From JAVVHE01 sp038238915 (GTDB taxonomy: Bacteria; Pseudomonadota; Alphaproteobacteria; Sphingomonadales; Sphingomonadaceae), in assembly GCA_038238915.1 (NCBI GenBank), contig JBBSFH010000002.1, positions 166,190 to 230,189 of the forward strand: DNA of 64,000 nucleotides, given 5' to 3'. The translations under genes and the position numbers were made by a program. Below are positions 49,302 to 58,254 of this stretch, piece by piece (within the stretch, counting starts at the first letter, position 1; every line of letters begins with the position of its first letter). The notes beneath the pieces are model-generated. The model saw only the letters and a list, made by a program, of their open reading frames with translations, had not been told where the DNA came from and did not search any database.

Positions 49302-49969
49302 TCCTGCTGATCACCCGACCCGAGCCCGAGGCGAGCGCCACTGCGGCTGTGCTGGCGAACGCAGGGCACGCAGCGATCGTCTCTCCGCTGCTTGTGTTCC
49401 GCGCCATGGACTGGCGCATGCCCGAGGGCGCGTTCGACGGCGTGCTGATCACCTCGGCGCGCGCCGTAGCCGATGCGGCACCGCTCGCCGCGCTCAGGCA
49501 TCTCCCCGCGCACACCGTCGGCCCGGCAACGTCCGCCGCCGCCAAGCGCGCAGGGTTCCCCGAGGTGCGCGAGGGGCCGGGTGGCGGAGGACAGGCGCTG
49601 CTGGACGCGCTCGATCCCGGCCCGCGCTGCCTGCTGTGGCTTGCGGCGGAAGAGCGGACTGCGCTGGTGCCTCCGCCGGGTGTGGCGCTGCTCCCGGTCG
49701 TCACTTACGCGATGGAGGTGACCCCGCTGAGCGCCCAAGCGGCGGCCGCCCTGCGCGCGGGCACGGTCGATTGGGCGCTGCTAACTTCGGCACGCGCCGC
49801 CCGAAAATTTGCGGCCGAGATCGACCGACTAGGCGTGGCGCGTTCGGGCATCTGCGTGGGCGCGATCTCAGCCGCCGTGCTGGTGGCGGCGGGGCAGGGG
49901 TGGCGCGCTTGTGTCGCGGCGCCGCAAGCGACCGAAGCGGCGCTGATCCAAGCGCTGGCGCTCACGTGA
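49298..49969 (+). CDS. hemD: uroporphyrinogen-III synthase HemD, probable CTG start
   Basis: Cyclises hydroxymethylbilane with inversion of ring D. The family is poorly conserved, but LITRPEPEASATAAVLANAGH at the N-terminus, DGVLITSARAVADA near residue 47, AHTVGPATSAAAKRAGF near 67 and DWALLTSARAARKFA near 157 fit, and it directly follows hemC. No ATG, GTG or TTG lies near the expected start; CTG 49298 overlaps the hemC TGA as CTGA and gives 223 residues. The nearest upstream ATG (49085) would add about 70 residues of hemC out-of-frame sequence. The 3' end overlaps the convergent ligD by eight bases. Confidence 0.82.
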   Translation: MILLITRPEPEASATAAVLANAGHAAIVSPLLVFRAMDWRMPEGAFDGVLITSARAVADAAPLAALRHLPAHTVGPATSAAAKRAGFPEVREGPGGGGQALLDALDPGPRCLLWLAAEERTALVPPPGVALLPVVTYAMEVTPLSAQAAAALRAGTVDWALLTSARAARKFAAEIDRLGVARSGICVGAISAAVLVAAGQGWRACVAAPQATEAALIQALALT

Positions 49970-52565
49970 GCGGCAACTGCTGCTCGCTCCGCGCCCAACA
50001 CTTTAGCGCCGCCGATTTCGCCCGCTTCACCAACGTGACAGCATCGCCGACATGGAACGCCGCCCCCGTCGTCAGCGCGGGCAATTCCTTCCAGCTGATC
50101 GGTGCCGCCACCGGCGCTCCCTCGCGCGCACGGGTGGAATAGGGGGCGATCGCGGTGACTCCCCGGCCGTTGCGCAGGTAATCGATGAAGATGCGGCCCT
50201 TTCGAGCCTTCTTGGCGAGTGTGGCGGTGTAGCGATCGGGGTGTTCGGCGGCGGCGGCGCGCGCGAAATCTTGGCACCAGGTCTTGACCGTAGCCCAATC
50301 ATGCTCCGGCGCGATCGGCACGATCACATGCACGCCCTTGCCGCCCGAAAGCATCGGCCAGCTTTCGAGGCCGCGCGCCTTCAGCCTCGCGCGCAGGTCG
50401 AGCGCGCCGTCGATCACGGCGGGGAAGCCCAGCCCTTCGTCGGGGTCGAGATCGAACACCAGCCGGTCAGGCTTTTCCTCGGTGGGCACGTGGCTGCCCC
50501 AGATGTGGAGTTCGAGCGTGCCCATCTGGATGGTGGAGAGGAGGCCCGCAAGGCTGTCGACGTACAGGTAGGGCTGGCGGACATCGCCCTCGGATGTGAT
50601 CTCGTGAAGATCGATCTTGTGAACCGCGTCCGAGAAGCCGCCACTATCGTGCTTCTGGAAGAAGCAATGCTTGCCGCGACCTTGCGGGCAGCGCACCAGG
50701 CTTAGCGGGCGGTTGGCGATTTCGGGCAGGATCAAGGGGGCGACCGTGGCGTAATAGTCGGCGAGCATGCGCTTGGTGATGCCGCTCTCGGGGAAGAGGA
50801 TACGGTCCGGGTTGGTCAGCTTTGGTGCATGAGGCGCAACCCCCTCCGGCTCGCTTCGCTCGACACCTCCCCCAGAGATGGAGGATCGGTCCTCCCCCTC
50901 TGGGGGAGGTGCCCGAACGGCGGAGGGGGCCGGGGTCGCCCTCTCAAGCACCACCTCCCCCGCCGCCTTGTCCTCGCGCAACCCCAGATAGCTTGGGTGG
51001 CGCAAATGGCCGTCGGGCGTGAACTCGGTGAACGCCACCTCGCACACCAGCTCGGGCCGCACCCAGGCCGCGCCGCGCCGCGCGTCGCGGGGCACGTCGG
51101 CGAAGGGCGGCGCGTCGAGCACCATCCCCGCCATCCGCGCGCTCAGCCGCTCGATCTCGGCCATGTCGAAGCCGGTGCCGACCCGGCCCGCGTAAATCAG
51201 CGTGTCGCCTTCGTTGTAGCCCAGCAGCAAGGAGGCGAACCCGCGCCCCTTCTCGCTCTTCGACCAGCCGCCGATCACGAACTCCTGCCGGTGGCCGCAC
51301 TTGATCTTGAGCCAATTGGGCCCGCGCTTGCCGACTGCGTATTTGCTGTCGGCGCGTTTGGCGATGATGCCTTCGTAGCCACCGCTGCACAGCGCGCCGA
51401 GCACCTTCTCGCCCTCGCCGACGACGTGATCGACGTAGTGGACCGGCGGCTTCAGCGGCTTCAGCAGCGCTGCCAGCCGTGCCTTACGTTGGGTCAGCGG
51501 CAGGCCGGTAAGGTCGTTGCCATCGGCTTCGAGGATATCGAACAGGAACAGGTCGAGCGGTTCGCTCCCTTCTTTCAGGCTGCCCTTGAGCATCGAGAAG
51601 TGCGGCCGCCCATGGTGATCGAGCGCGCAGACCTCGCCATCGAGGAGCGCGGTGCCGGGGAGTTTTAATAGTTCAGCAACGATGGGGCCGAGGCTGGGGG
51701 GAGCAAACGCGTTATTGTTGCGCGTCCACGCCTCCACCCGGCCCCCTCCCACCGCGACCAGCAACCGGTAGCCATCGAACTTGACCTCGTTCACCCATTC
51801 GCGCCCGGCGGGGGGGGTGTCAGTCAGCGTCGCAAGCATGGGGGCGCGGAAGGCGGGAGGGCGGCCGGAAGCTGCGCGCCCTCCCTCACCCTCGCTCCCT
51901 TCGGTCGCATCTCCCTCTCCCGCGTAACGCGGGAGAGGGACAGGCGCGTTAGCGCGAGGGCGAGGGGGGACGCTCTTTTTGGCGCCGAGCTTTACTGGCG
52001 CGCCCCCAGCAATCGCCTCCATCGTCCGCCCGCTTGCCACGCTGGTCATGTACTCCGCCGCGAGATCGATGCCCGCGCGCGCGTCGGCGACCTTGCGCAG
52101 CAGCCAGCTCTCCTGCTTTTCCCTCGGCCGGGGCTTGAGGCGGATCATGATCCACTCGCCCTTCATGCGCTCTCCATCGAGCGTGAAGTGGAGGTGGCCT
52201 TCTTCCAGCGTCTTCACCGGATCCTTGCCCGGATGCGGCGTCCACGTGCCCCGGTCCCACAGCATCACCGTGCCGCCGCCATATTGCCCCTTGGGGATCG
52301 TGCCCTCGAAGGTGGAATAGGTGAGCGGGTGATCCTCGGTCCGCACCGCGAGGCGCTTGTCGTCCGGGTTGGCGGACGGCCCGCGCGTCACCGCCCAGCT
52401 CAGCAGCACTCCGCCCAATTCGAGGCGGAAATCCCAGTGGAGGCGCGTGGCGGCGTGCTTTTGTACCATGAAGATATTGCGACCGCTGCTCGCTTCCACA
52501 CCCGCAGGTTCGGGCGTGGCGGCGAAATCGCGCTTTTCGTTATAGCGGGCGAGCTTGGTCGCCAT
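49962..52565 (-). CDS. ligD: multifunctional non-homologous end-joining DNA ligase LigD, with two repeat-derived linkers
   Basis: Repairs double-strand breaks with Ku. The 867 residues are ordered phosphoesterase (about 20-190; FMVQKHAATRLHWDFRLEL, GTIPKGQYGGGTVMLWD), ATP-dependent ligase (about 240-540; nucleophile Lys in NEVKFDGYRLL, then LLDGEVCALD and YEGIIAKR) and AEP-type polymerase (about 580-850; IWGSHVPTEEKPDRLVFDLDPDEG, GGKGVHVIVPI). The two linkers are encoded by palindromic elements: residues about 203-230 from 51880-51967 and about 548-577 from 50839-50930. The second reads APPPEGEDRSSISGGG, almost the same as the MurD insert. It follows ku by three bases. Confidence 0.95.
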   Translation of the reverse strand: MATKLARYNEKRDFAATPEPAGVEASSGRNIFMVQKHAATRLHWDFRLELGGVLLSWAVTRGPSANPDDKRLAVRTEDHPLTYSTFEGTIPKGQYGGGTVMLWDRGTWTPHPGKDPVKTLEEGHLHFTLDGERMKGEWIMIRLKPRPREKQESWLLRKVADARAGIDLAAEYMTSVASGRTMEAIAGGAPVKLGAKKSVPPRPRANAPVPLPRYAGEGDATEGSEGEGGRAASGRPPAFRAPMLATLTDTPPAGREWVNEVKFDGYRLLVAVGGGRVEAWTRNNNAFAPPSLGPIVAELLKLPGTALLDGEVCALDHHGRPHFSMLKGSLKEGSEPLDLFLFDILEADGNDLTGLPLTQRKARLAALLKPLKPPVHYVDHVVGEGEKVLGALCSGGYEGIIAKRADSKYAVGKRGPNWLKIKCGHRQEFVIGGWSKSEKGRGFASLLLGYNEGDTLIYAGRVGTGFDMAEIERLSARMAGMVLDAPPFADVPRDARRGAAWVRPELVCEVAFTEFTPDGHLRHPSYLGLREDKAAGEVVLERATPAPSAVRAPPPEGEDRSSISGGGVERSEPEGVAPHAPKLTNPDRILFPESGITKRMLADYYATVAPLILPEIANRPLSLVRCPQGRGKHCFFQKHDSGGFSDAVHKIDLHEITSEGDVRQPYLYVDSLAGLLSTIQMGTLELHIWGSHVPTEEKPDRLVFDLDPDEGLGFPAVIDGALDLRARLKARGLESWPMLSGGKGVHVIVPIAPEHDWATVKTWCQDFARAAAAEHPDRYTATLAKKARKGRIFIDYLRNGRGVTAIAPYSTRAREGAPVAAPISWKELPALTTGAAFHVGDAVTLVKRAKSAALKCWARSEQQLPLT
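50839..50930. repeat. palindromic repeat element, family A, in the ligase-polymerase linker of ligD
   Basis: The 48-base core (50864-50911) keeps CACCTCCCCCAGAG at one end and CTCTGGGGGAGGTG at the other, with a few substitutions around the GATCGATC centre (ATGGAGGATCGGTCC). The outer arms are CCCCCTCCGGC and GCGGAGGGGGC. It is read on the minus strand as about 30 codons. Confidence 0.88.
51880..51967. repeat. palindromic repeat element, family C, in the nuclease-ligase linker of ligD
   Basis: The centre is TCCCTCTCCCGCGT facing ACGCGGGAGAGGGA (51912-51940). A second, outer pair CCCTCACCCTCGC / GCGAGGGCGAGGG surrounds it, with GCGCGTTAGCGC beside it. The sequence family differs from A but shares the CCCTCTCCC theme with B. 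It is in frame with ligD. Confidence 0.82.
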
Positions 52566-52568
52566 CGA

Positions 52569-53411
52569 TCATGCCCGCTTGCGCGATTTGGGCGTGGGCT
52601 TTGCAGTCGTGTCGTTCGCGGCGGTGGCGGGCGCTTTCTCCAGGCTTTGCTTGAGCGCCGCCATAAGATCGACCACGTTGGAAGGACGCGGCGCGCTTTC
52701 CTTGGGCTGGACCACCTTGCCGCGCCCGGCAATCTTCGCATCGATCAGCGCACGCAGCGCCTCCTCGTAGCGATCGTGGAAATTGGCCGCATCGAACGGC
52801 GCGGTCCGCCGGTCGATCAGCATCGAGGCAAGATCGACCAGTTCGTCGGGGCCCTTCGCTTCTGAAATGCTGCGGAAATAGCCCGAAGCCTTGTTCACCT
52901 CGTCCGCATAGTGAAGCGTTTCCAGCAACATCCCGCGCCCGCACGGTTTGAGCGCCACGATCGTCTCGCGCCCGCGCAGCGAAAGCTGCCCCAGCCCCAC
53001 CTTCTTCTTGCCGCGCAATGCGTCGCGCATCACGCGATAGGCCTCCTCGGCCAGATCGTCGGCGGGGGTCACCCAATAAGGCTTCTCGAAGTAGATTGGC
53101 TCGATCTCGTCCGAGCCCACGAACTGCGTCAGTTCAAGCGTCTTCTTCGATTCGAGCCGGACATCGTCGATCTCGTCCTCGGTCAGGGTCACATAGTGTC
53201 CCTTTTCATACTCATAGCCCTTGATGATCTGCGCCGCATCGACCGGGCCGACGCCGGGTACGATCTTCTCATATTTGACGCGCTGCCCGGTCGGCTCGTG
53301 GATCTGGTTGAACGCGATCCCCGCTGAGGATTTCACCGCCGAGAAAATCTCGATCGGGATCGAAACCAGCGCCAGCCGTAGCTGGCCGGACCAATAGGGA
53401 CGAACTGCCAT
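52569..53411 (-). CDS. ku: non-homologous end-joining protein Ku
   Basis: A homodimeric ring protein that binds DNA ends and recruits LigD. ATG 53411 gives 280 residues starting MAVRPYWSGQLRLALVSIP, the bacterial Ku N-terminus, with FNQIHEPTGQRVKYEKIVPG near 39, YEYEKGHYVTLTEDEI near 68 and PYWVTPADDLAEEAYRVMRDAL near 115. The tail after residue 250 is Lys/Ala-rich, as usual. A longer frame upstream has no support. ku and ligD form an operon with a three-base gap. Confidence 0.95.
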   Translation of the reverse strand: MAVRPYWSGQLRLALVSIPIEIFSAVKSSAGIAFNQIHEPTGQRVKYEKIVPGVGPVDAAQIIKGYEYEKGHYVTLTEDEIDDVRLESKKTLELTQFVGSDEIEPIYFEKPYWVTPADDLAEEAYRVMRDALRGKKKVGLGQLSLRGRETIVALKPCGRGMLLETLHYADEVNKASGYFRSISEAKGPDELVDLASMLIDRRTAPFDAANFHDRYEEALRALIDAKIAGRGKVVQPKESAPRPSNVVDLMAALKQSLEKAPATAANDTTAKPTPKSRKRA

Positions 53412-53458
53412 GCGCGAAAAACCGCGCTGACGTGTGTTCGTTCCGCCGCCCCAATCAC

Positions 53459-53629
53459 CTAAAAGTCGATCGCGCGGCCACCGCGCTCCCAATCGCCGTA
53501 GCGCGTTGGTTCCGGGCCTTTGGGGCCACCCTGTTCGGGCGGGTTCGGCGTGGCAGGGAGCTTGGGATCGACCTTCACGGGCGGCTCGGGCGGTTCGGGA
53601 ACGAGGGCATCTTCCATGCGCGCAGACAT
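53459..53629 (-). CDS. DUF1674 (SDHAF4-like) small protein
   Basis: A 56-residue protein ending GGPKGPEPTRYGDWERGGRAIDF-like: the C-terminal PEPTRYGDWERGGRAIDF is the DUF1674 signature. The eukaryotic relative SDHAF4 helps assemble the flavoprotein of succinate dehydrogenase; the bacterial role is inferred from that. The start may be ATG 53629 or ATG 53617. It lies alone between ku and the divergent rsmB, with only a Pro-rich stretch before the motif. Confidence 0.75.
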   Translation of the reverse strand: MSARMEDALVPEPPEPPVKVDPKLPATPNPPEQGGPKGPEPTRYGDWERGGRAIDF

Positions 53630-53682
53630 GGGCGACCACACGGCTTCCAAAAACCCCCGCACACGCGCAAATAGCGCGCACC

Positions 53683-54978
53683 TTGGCGCATCCCCGAACC
53701 CGCGCGCAGCGCCCTCCTCCCGATCAGGCGATCCCAGGCCTGCCCGCGCGCCTGGCAGCATTGCGCCTGCTGCACGGCGTTCTCGATCTCGGGCGCCCGC
53801 TCGATGCGCTGCTCGGCGGCACGCTGGGGTCGTTGCCGCCAAACGATCGCGGCCTTGCGCACGCAATCGTGCTTGGCGTTCTGCGACACCTGCCCGATCT
53901 CGATGCCGCGATCGATAGCGCTACGCCGCGCCCGCTGCCGCCCGATGCGCGCGCGCGCATGGCGCTGCGCATCGGCCTCGCGCAAGCGTGGGTGCTCGGC
54001 ACCCCGCCGCACGCGGTCACCGCAACCGCACTCGCCTTGCTCGAAGGCGGGCCACGTCGGCTGGCGCACGCGCTCTTCACGCGACTGCTCGGCGAGGCAA
54101 CGCCGCTGCCCGAACCGCCCACATTGCCCGAGCCATGGGCGGATCGCTGGACCGCCGCATATGGGGCCGCCGCGACCTCGGCGATCGCACACGCACTGGG
54201 TCAGGAGCCGCCGCTCGATCTCACGCTGCGCGATGCCGCTGAAACGGCCGACTGGGCCGGGCGGCTCGGCGCGATCTCGCTGATGCCGGGCCACCTTCGC
54301 CTGCCCCGCGCGGGGGACGTGACCGCGCTGCCCGGCTTCACCGAGGGCGCGTGGTGGGTGCAGGATCTGGCCGCCAGCCTGCCCGCGCGCCTGCTCGGCG
54401 TGGCACCGGGCGAGGCGGTGCTCGATCTGTGCGCCGCACCCGGTGGCAAGACGCTCCAGTTAGCCACAATGGGCGCGCGCGTGACCGCGCTCGATATCGC
54501 CGACCGGCGGCTGGCGCTGGTGACGCAGAACCTCGCGCGCACCGGTTTGTCGGCGGAATTGATGGCGGCCGATGCGCTCGTCTGGCAGCCACCCGCACCC
54601 CAGACCGCGATCCTGCTCGATGCACCGTGCTCGGCAACTGGAACGGCACGGCGGCATCCTGATGTGCTGCATTTGAAGGCCGCGCGTGATTTTGCGCCGG
54701 TGCTGGAATTGCAAGCCGCAATGTTGGCACGCGCGGCCGCATGGCTCGCTCCGGGCGGGCGGCTGATCTATTGCACCTGCAGCCTCGAGCCCGAGGAGGG
54801 CGAGGCGCAGATCGAACGCCTGCTCGCCGTCGATCCCTCGATGCGTCTCGCGCCTATCGACGCGGCCGTCCTTCCCGCCGACCTTGCTCCCGATCCGCGC
54901 GGCTGGCTGCGCACGCTCCCCGGCCAGATCGCGGGCGGCATCGACGGCTTCTTCATCACGCTCCTGACGCGTGGCTGA
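53683..54978 (+). CDS. rsmB: RsmB-family rRNA (cytosine-C5) methyltransferase
   Basis: Methylates a cytosine of 16S rRNA (C967 in E. coli). The N-terminal NusB-like domain (residues about 20-140; GLPARLAALRLLHGVLDLGRPL) is followed by the SAM domain. Its motifs are VLDLCAAPGGKTLQLATMG near 250, the conserved Cys of motif IV in LLDAPCSATGTARRHPDV near 313 and the catalytic Cys of motif VI in IYCTCSLEPEEGE near 360. No ATG fits the N-terminus; TTG 53683 is the best in-frame start (431 residues), while ATG 53434 would add a non-homologous Arg/Pro-rich leader. Confidence 0.87.
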   Translation: MAHPRTRAQRPPPDQAIPGLPARLAALRLLHGVLDLGRPLDALLGGTLGSLPPNDRGLAHAIVLGVLRHLPDLDAAIDSATPRPLPPDARARMALRIGLAQAWVLGTPPHAVTATALALLEGGPRRLAHALFTRLLGEATPLPEPPTLPEPWADRWTAAYGAAATSAIAHALGQEPPLDLTLRDAAETADWAGRLGAISLMPGHLRLPRAGDVTALPGFTEGAWWVQDLAASLPARLLGVAPGEAVLDLCAAPGGKTLQLATMGARVTALDIADRRLALVTQNLARTGLSAELMAADALVWQPPAPQTAILLDAPCSATGTARRHPDVLHLKAARDFAPVLELQAAMLARAAAWLAPGGRLIYCTCSLEPEEGEAQIERLLAVDPSMRLAPIDAAVLPADLAPDPRGWLRTLPGQIAGGIDGFFITLLTRG

Positions 54979-55037
54979 CCCGCTGCCCGCGAGTTGCGCC
55001 ACCAACCGCCCTCTGCTACCGCGCTGCCTTGCCCTGT

Positions 55038-55113
55038 GCCGCTTTAGCTCAGCCGGTAGAGCATCGCATTCGTAATGCGGGGGTCGCGTGTTCGAGTCAC
55101 GCAAGCGGCACCA
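55038..55113 (+). tRNA. tRNA-Thr, anticodon CGT
   Basis: All arms fold: acceptor GCCGCTT with AAGCGGC, D-stem GCTC/GAGC, anticodon loop TTCGTAA with CGT at the centre (reads ACG, threonine), T-arm GCGTG-TTCGAGT-CACGC, discriminator A and encoded CCA at 55111-55113. It borders the serine-recombinase island and may be its landmark, though no duplicated 3' end is visible in the window. Confidence 0.96.
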
Positions 55114-55341
55114 CCCAGTCCCAGTCTCAGCCACCGACTAGGCTACGCTCGGGGCCGAGAAGTTTTCCGGCGATATTTCGGGCGCTTACCGACGAGCGTG
55201 ATGCGGCCCGAGGCCAGGAGACGCTTTCCACCGCGCAAACGAGCCCCGCGAACGGCGGCTTTCTCCGACCCCCGCTTTTGCTGGCCGCAGATGCGATGCA
55301 GATGGTGATGGCATTGGCGCGCCCGATCGGGGCGTGCGGCC

Positions 55342-56970
55342 TTACCCGAACCCCAGCATCTGCCGCTGTGCGCCCCAGTCGAGCGGTATATCGGCGATGC
55401 GGAGCAGACGCCGACCGTTGAGCTCTGGCGGCTGGCGACCATCGATAATGGCGCCGACGATGTCGGGAGCAAGGTAGCTGAGCCGCGCGAGCCGGGTCTG
55501 ATGCTGACGGCTGTATTGATCGACGAGCGGCTCGGGCTTGCCGGAGATCGCCGCCTCGCGCGCGGCAAAGGCTAGTACGATCAGTTTGAGTAGCACGGGG
55601 TCGGGATTGGCCTGAACCGGGCCGCCATCGCCCGCGATAGCCATACGCACGTCCGAACCGCGATCGACCCGCTTGGCAGGGATGGCAATGGTCGTGGTCG
55701 GAATGAGCTTGTTGCTGCCGTCGATTCGGATCTCGACCTGCTCGTCGCCGACAGCGACTGTTACCCCGAGTTCGAGGAGGATCGCACGCTGCGCGGGCTG
55801 GTTGCCCTCGCGCAGCGAATGGGCGAGTTCTGCGCGCTGCTGACGGAGCGTGTTGATCGCAGCCGCGTCGCCGGTGCTGATATTGATCACATCTGCATCG
55901 AGCCATTCGGCGAGGCTATTCACGACCAGCGCCTCAATCTCGTGAGCCGGCAGCCGCAGCACCTCGCCGTCCGCGTTGCGGACCCCGGCCGGCAGCCGTG
56001 TGACATAATAGCGGTAGCGGCGTGCCCCACGCGCCGCATAGGTCGGAGACATTGGCTGACCCTGCCGATCGGTTATCAACCCGGTCAGCAGGCTAGGCGC
56101 TTTGCCCCGGCTGCCGAGGCGGCGCGCGACGCGGTTATCGGCGATGATCTCCTGGACCTGCTCCCATAACGCGCGATCAACGATCGCGGGATGCTCGCCG
56201 ACATAGACCTGTCCGTTGTGCGCAACCTCTCCGACGTAGACCCGGTTTGCGAGCAGCCATGCCAACGGTCCCTTGGTAAACAGGACCCCACCCACCGTCC
56301 GGCCATCGCGATATTGCCGTTGCCGCGTGCGAACCTCCGCCCGCGCCAGCTCTTCGACAAGGTCGGCGAGCGACCGCAGTTTGGCGTAACGCGCATAGAT
56401 GTGGCGCACGATCTCTGCCTCCGCCTCGTCGACGATGAGCTTTCGGTCGCCGAGCTTGTAGCCGAGCGGCACAGGACCGCCCATCCACATCCCCTTGGCC
56501 TTGGATGCCGCGACCTTGTCGCGGATCCGCTCGCCGGTGACTTCGCGCTCGAACTGCGCGAAGCTGAGCAGCACATTGAGCGTCAGGCGTCCCATGCTGG
56601 TTGTCGTATTGAATGCCTGCGTCACCGACACGAAGCTCGCCCCCTTGGCATCGAGCACCTCGACGATCTTGGCGAAGTCGGCGAGGCTGCGGGTCAGCCG
56701 ATCGACCTTATAAACGACGATCACATCGACCCGCCCGGCAGTGACGTCGGCCATCAGCTGGGCGAGACCGGGCCGGTCCATGCTGCCACCCGAGTAGCCG
56801 CCGTCGTCGTAGGTCTCGGGCAGCAGCTGCCAGCCCTCGTGGCGCTGACTCAGCACATAGGCGGCGCATGCCTCACGCTGGGCATCGAGGCTGTTGAACG
56901 CCTGCTCCAACCCCTCGTCGGTCGACTTACGCGTATAGACGGCGCAGCGCTTTGCCCGATCATTTGCCAC
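55342..56970 (-). CDS. large serine recombinase (site-specific integrase)
   Basis: A 542-residue recombinase. The resolvase domain is at residues about 8-160: VYTRKSTDEGLEQAFNSLDAQ carries the catalytic Ser16 in the YTRKSTDE motif, VYKVDRLTRSLADFAKIVEVL and FAQFEREVTGERIRDK follow. A recombinase domain (PLGYKLGDRKLIVDEAEAEIVRHIYARY, near 190) and a DNA-binding C-terminal part come next. The zinc-ribbon/coiled-coil region is less clear than in phage integrases. It overlaps the DUF2924 gene, with which it forms a module seen in many alphaproteobacterial islands. It is likely the mover of the island that starts beside tRNA-Thr. Confidence 0.9.
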   Translation of the reverse strand: MANDRAKRCAVYTRKSTDEGLEQAFNSLDAQREACAAYVLSQRHEGWQLLPETYDDGGYSGGSMDRPGLAQLMADVTAGRVDVIVVYKVDRLTRSLADFAKIVEVLDAKGASFVSVTQAFNTTTSMGRLTLNVLLSFAQFEREVTGERIRDKVAASKAKGMWMGGPVPLGYKLGDRKLIVDEAEAEIVRHIYARYAKLRSLADLVEELARAEVRTRQRQYRDGRTVGGVLFTKGPLAWLLANRVYVGEVAHNGQVYVGEHPAIVDRALWEQVQEIIADNRVARRLGSRGKAPSLLTGLITDRQGQPMSPTYAARGARRYRYYVTRLPAGVRNADGEVLRLPAHEIEALVVNSLAEWLDADVINISTGDAAAINTLRQQRAELAHSLREGNQPAQRAILLELGVTVAVGDEQVEIRIDGSNKLIPTTTIAIPAKRVDRGSDVRMAIAGDGGPVQANPDPVLLKLIVLAFAAREAAISGKPEPLVDQYSRQHQTRLARLSYLAPDIVGAIIDGRQPPELNGRRLLRIADIPLDWGAQRQMLGFG

Positions 56971-57421
56971 GGCGATCGACCTTGGCCGCGCGGATCGATG
57001 CCCGACCCTTCAGACCGAAGAACCGCGGTCCCGACCAGCGCGTGCCGGTGACTTCGTGGCTGATCCGGGTCAGCGACGAATACTGCCGTCCATCGAACTC
57101 GAAGCCGTCGGCGGTGACGAGCACATTGATCGTCCGCCCATGCCATCCACGGACCAGCCGTGTGCCGGGCTTTAGCCGCACGTCGTGCACGCCGACCACA
57201 TCGTCAGTCTTGCGCAGCCGCGTCGTCAGGCGCGCGATCTCGCGCGCCACTGACGCGGGCAGACCGCCGTGTCGGCGTTCCTGCAGTCGTGACGCGACCG
57301 CGCGCGCCATCAGCTCGGGGGGAATGTCAGGCGGTGCTGTACGATAGGCGTCGCGCCATGCCGCCCGCAACGCTGCAGGCGACATGGTCGACAGGATGAC
57401 AAGCTGCGCGTCGAGACTCAC
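56960..57421 (-). CDS. DUF2924 protein
   Basis: A 153-residue protein of the DUF2924 family: the pattern PPELMARAVASRLQERRHGGL near residue 34, RLKPGTRLVRGWHGRTINVLVTADGFEFDGRQYSSLTRIS near 81 and HEVTGTRWSGPRFFGLKGR near 121 are family hallmarks. Function is not established; constant linkage to this type of recombinase suggests an accessory DNA-binding or regulatory role. The stop region overlaps the recombinase start by 11 bases, and its start overlaps the DUF3489 stop. Confidence 0.85.
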   Translation of the reverse strand: MSLDAQLVILSTMSPAALRAAWRDAYRTAPPDIPPELMARAVASRLQERRHGGLPASVAREIARLTTRLRKTDDVVGVHDVRLKPGTRLVRGWHGRTINVLVTADGFEFDGRQYSSLTRISHEVTGTRWSGPRFFGLKGRASIRAAKVDRRGK

Positions 57422-57774
57422 GCGCTGGCCTTGGCGTGCGCGCCGACCTCGTTGTCCGCCGGCAGAGCTACGCTCAGCTTCGGCGCTGGATCCACCTTAG
57501 CCAGCGGCTCGACGGTCGGCACTGCCGCGACCAGCCGGTAGCCGGTCTCGCCCGACTTGCGCTCTTCCTTGTCGAGCGTCCGGCCGGCTTTGCGCAGACC
57601 CGATAAATAAGCGCGGACAGTGTGCGGCTGCCAGCCGGTCGCGTCCTGCATCTCCGCGACCGTCGCGCCGCGGCCGCGACTTAGCAGCTTGGTAACCGCG
57701 GCGGACTTCGATGGGGGCTTGGTGGCGGACGCGGTCGCGGTCGGTGCGGTCGTAGTGTTAGTCGCGGTCGCCAT
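57418..57774 (-). CDS. DUF3489 protein, winged-helix-like
   Basis: A 118-residue protein. After a low-complexity Thr/Ala tail, the DUF3489 core KSAAVTKLLSRGRGATVAEMQDATGWQPHTVRAYLSGLRKAGR is a compact helix-turn-helix, so DNA binding is likely. ATG 57774 is used; upstream in-frame sequence is GC-rich without support. It is first in the DUF3489-DUF2924-recombinase set and may regulate it. The about 270 bases upstream (57775-58047) contain no gene I can support. Confidence 0.83.
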   Translation of the reverse strand: MATATNTTTAPTATASATKPPSKSAAVTKLLSRGRGATVAEMQDATGWQPHTVRAYLSGLRKAGRTLDKEERKSGETGYRLVAAVPTVEPLAKVDPAPKLSVALPADNEVGAHAKASA

Positions 57775-58047
57775 GGCGGGTCTCCCTGGGCGCCGCGCAC
57801 AATGCGCCGCTCCCACGACCCCAAGACCCGCAGATGTCCCCGCCGGGCGTCCGCGACTCGGGTCAGCCGCGTGGCCGACCAACGCTCTGTGCCGATACGA
57901 AATCCAGCGGGATTAATGGTCTAACGGCCGCTCCGCGCCCAATCCCGGTCATTCGGCGACCTGATCGACAGACCTGAAAGCGGACATGGGATTAGCGGGC
58001 TCGATCTGGCCGCGATGTCGGACGATAGAGACTAACCGGCGTCGGGA

Positions 58048-58254
58048 TTAGAGTAAGTTAAGCGGACATCCGTTCAAGCGGCCACATTCGCGACCGCTAT
58101 CAGTATCCAATTGGTCGTGTTCCAGCAGGTCCTGCGCGCGCGCAGCATAGCGGGCGCGATACGCAGCTGCGAGACTGCTCGGCCCCGCAGGCGATCTCGC
58201 AAACAGCGTGCTGCCGGCGGAGAAGCCGATCCGGCTGGTCGGGGTGATGGTCAT
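58048..58254 (-). CDS. 68-residue protein of unknown function
   Basis: Not recognised. ATG 58254 lies seven bases behind a GAGGAG ribosome site, the strongest argument for coding. The product MTITPTSRIGFSAGSTLFAR continues with an Ala/Arg-rich helix (SLAAAYRARYAARAQDLLEHD) and a polar, Cys-containing tail. No signal or membrane segment. It shares its start region back to back with the plus-strand gene at 58254, so one of the two could be spurious. Confidence 0.5.
   Translation of the reverse strand: MTITPTSRIGFSAGSTLFARSPAGPSSLAAAYRARYAARAQDLLEHDQLDTDSGRECGRLNGCPLNLL

Noticed and set aside
55114..55341. Search for a truncated gene or duplicated tRNA end between tRNA-Thr and the recombinase
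   Set aside because: No domain-like frame and no visible copy of the tRNA 3' end; the attachment site remains unidentified.
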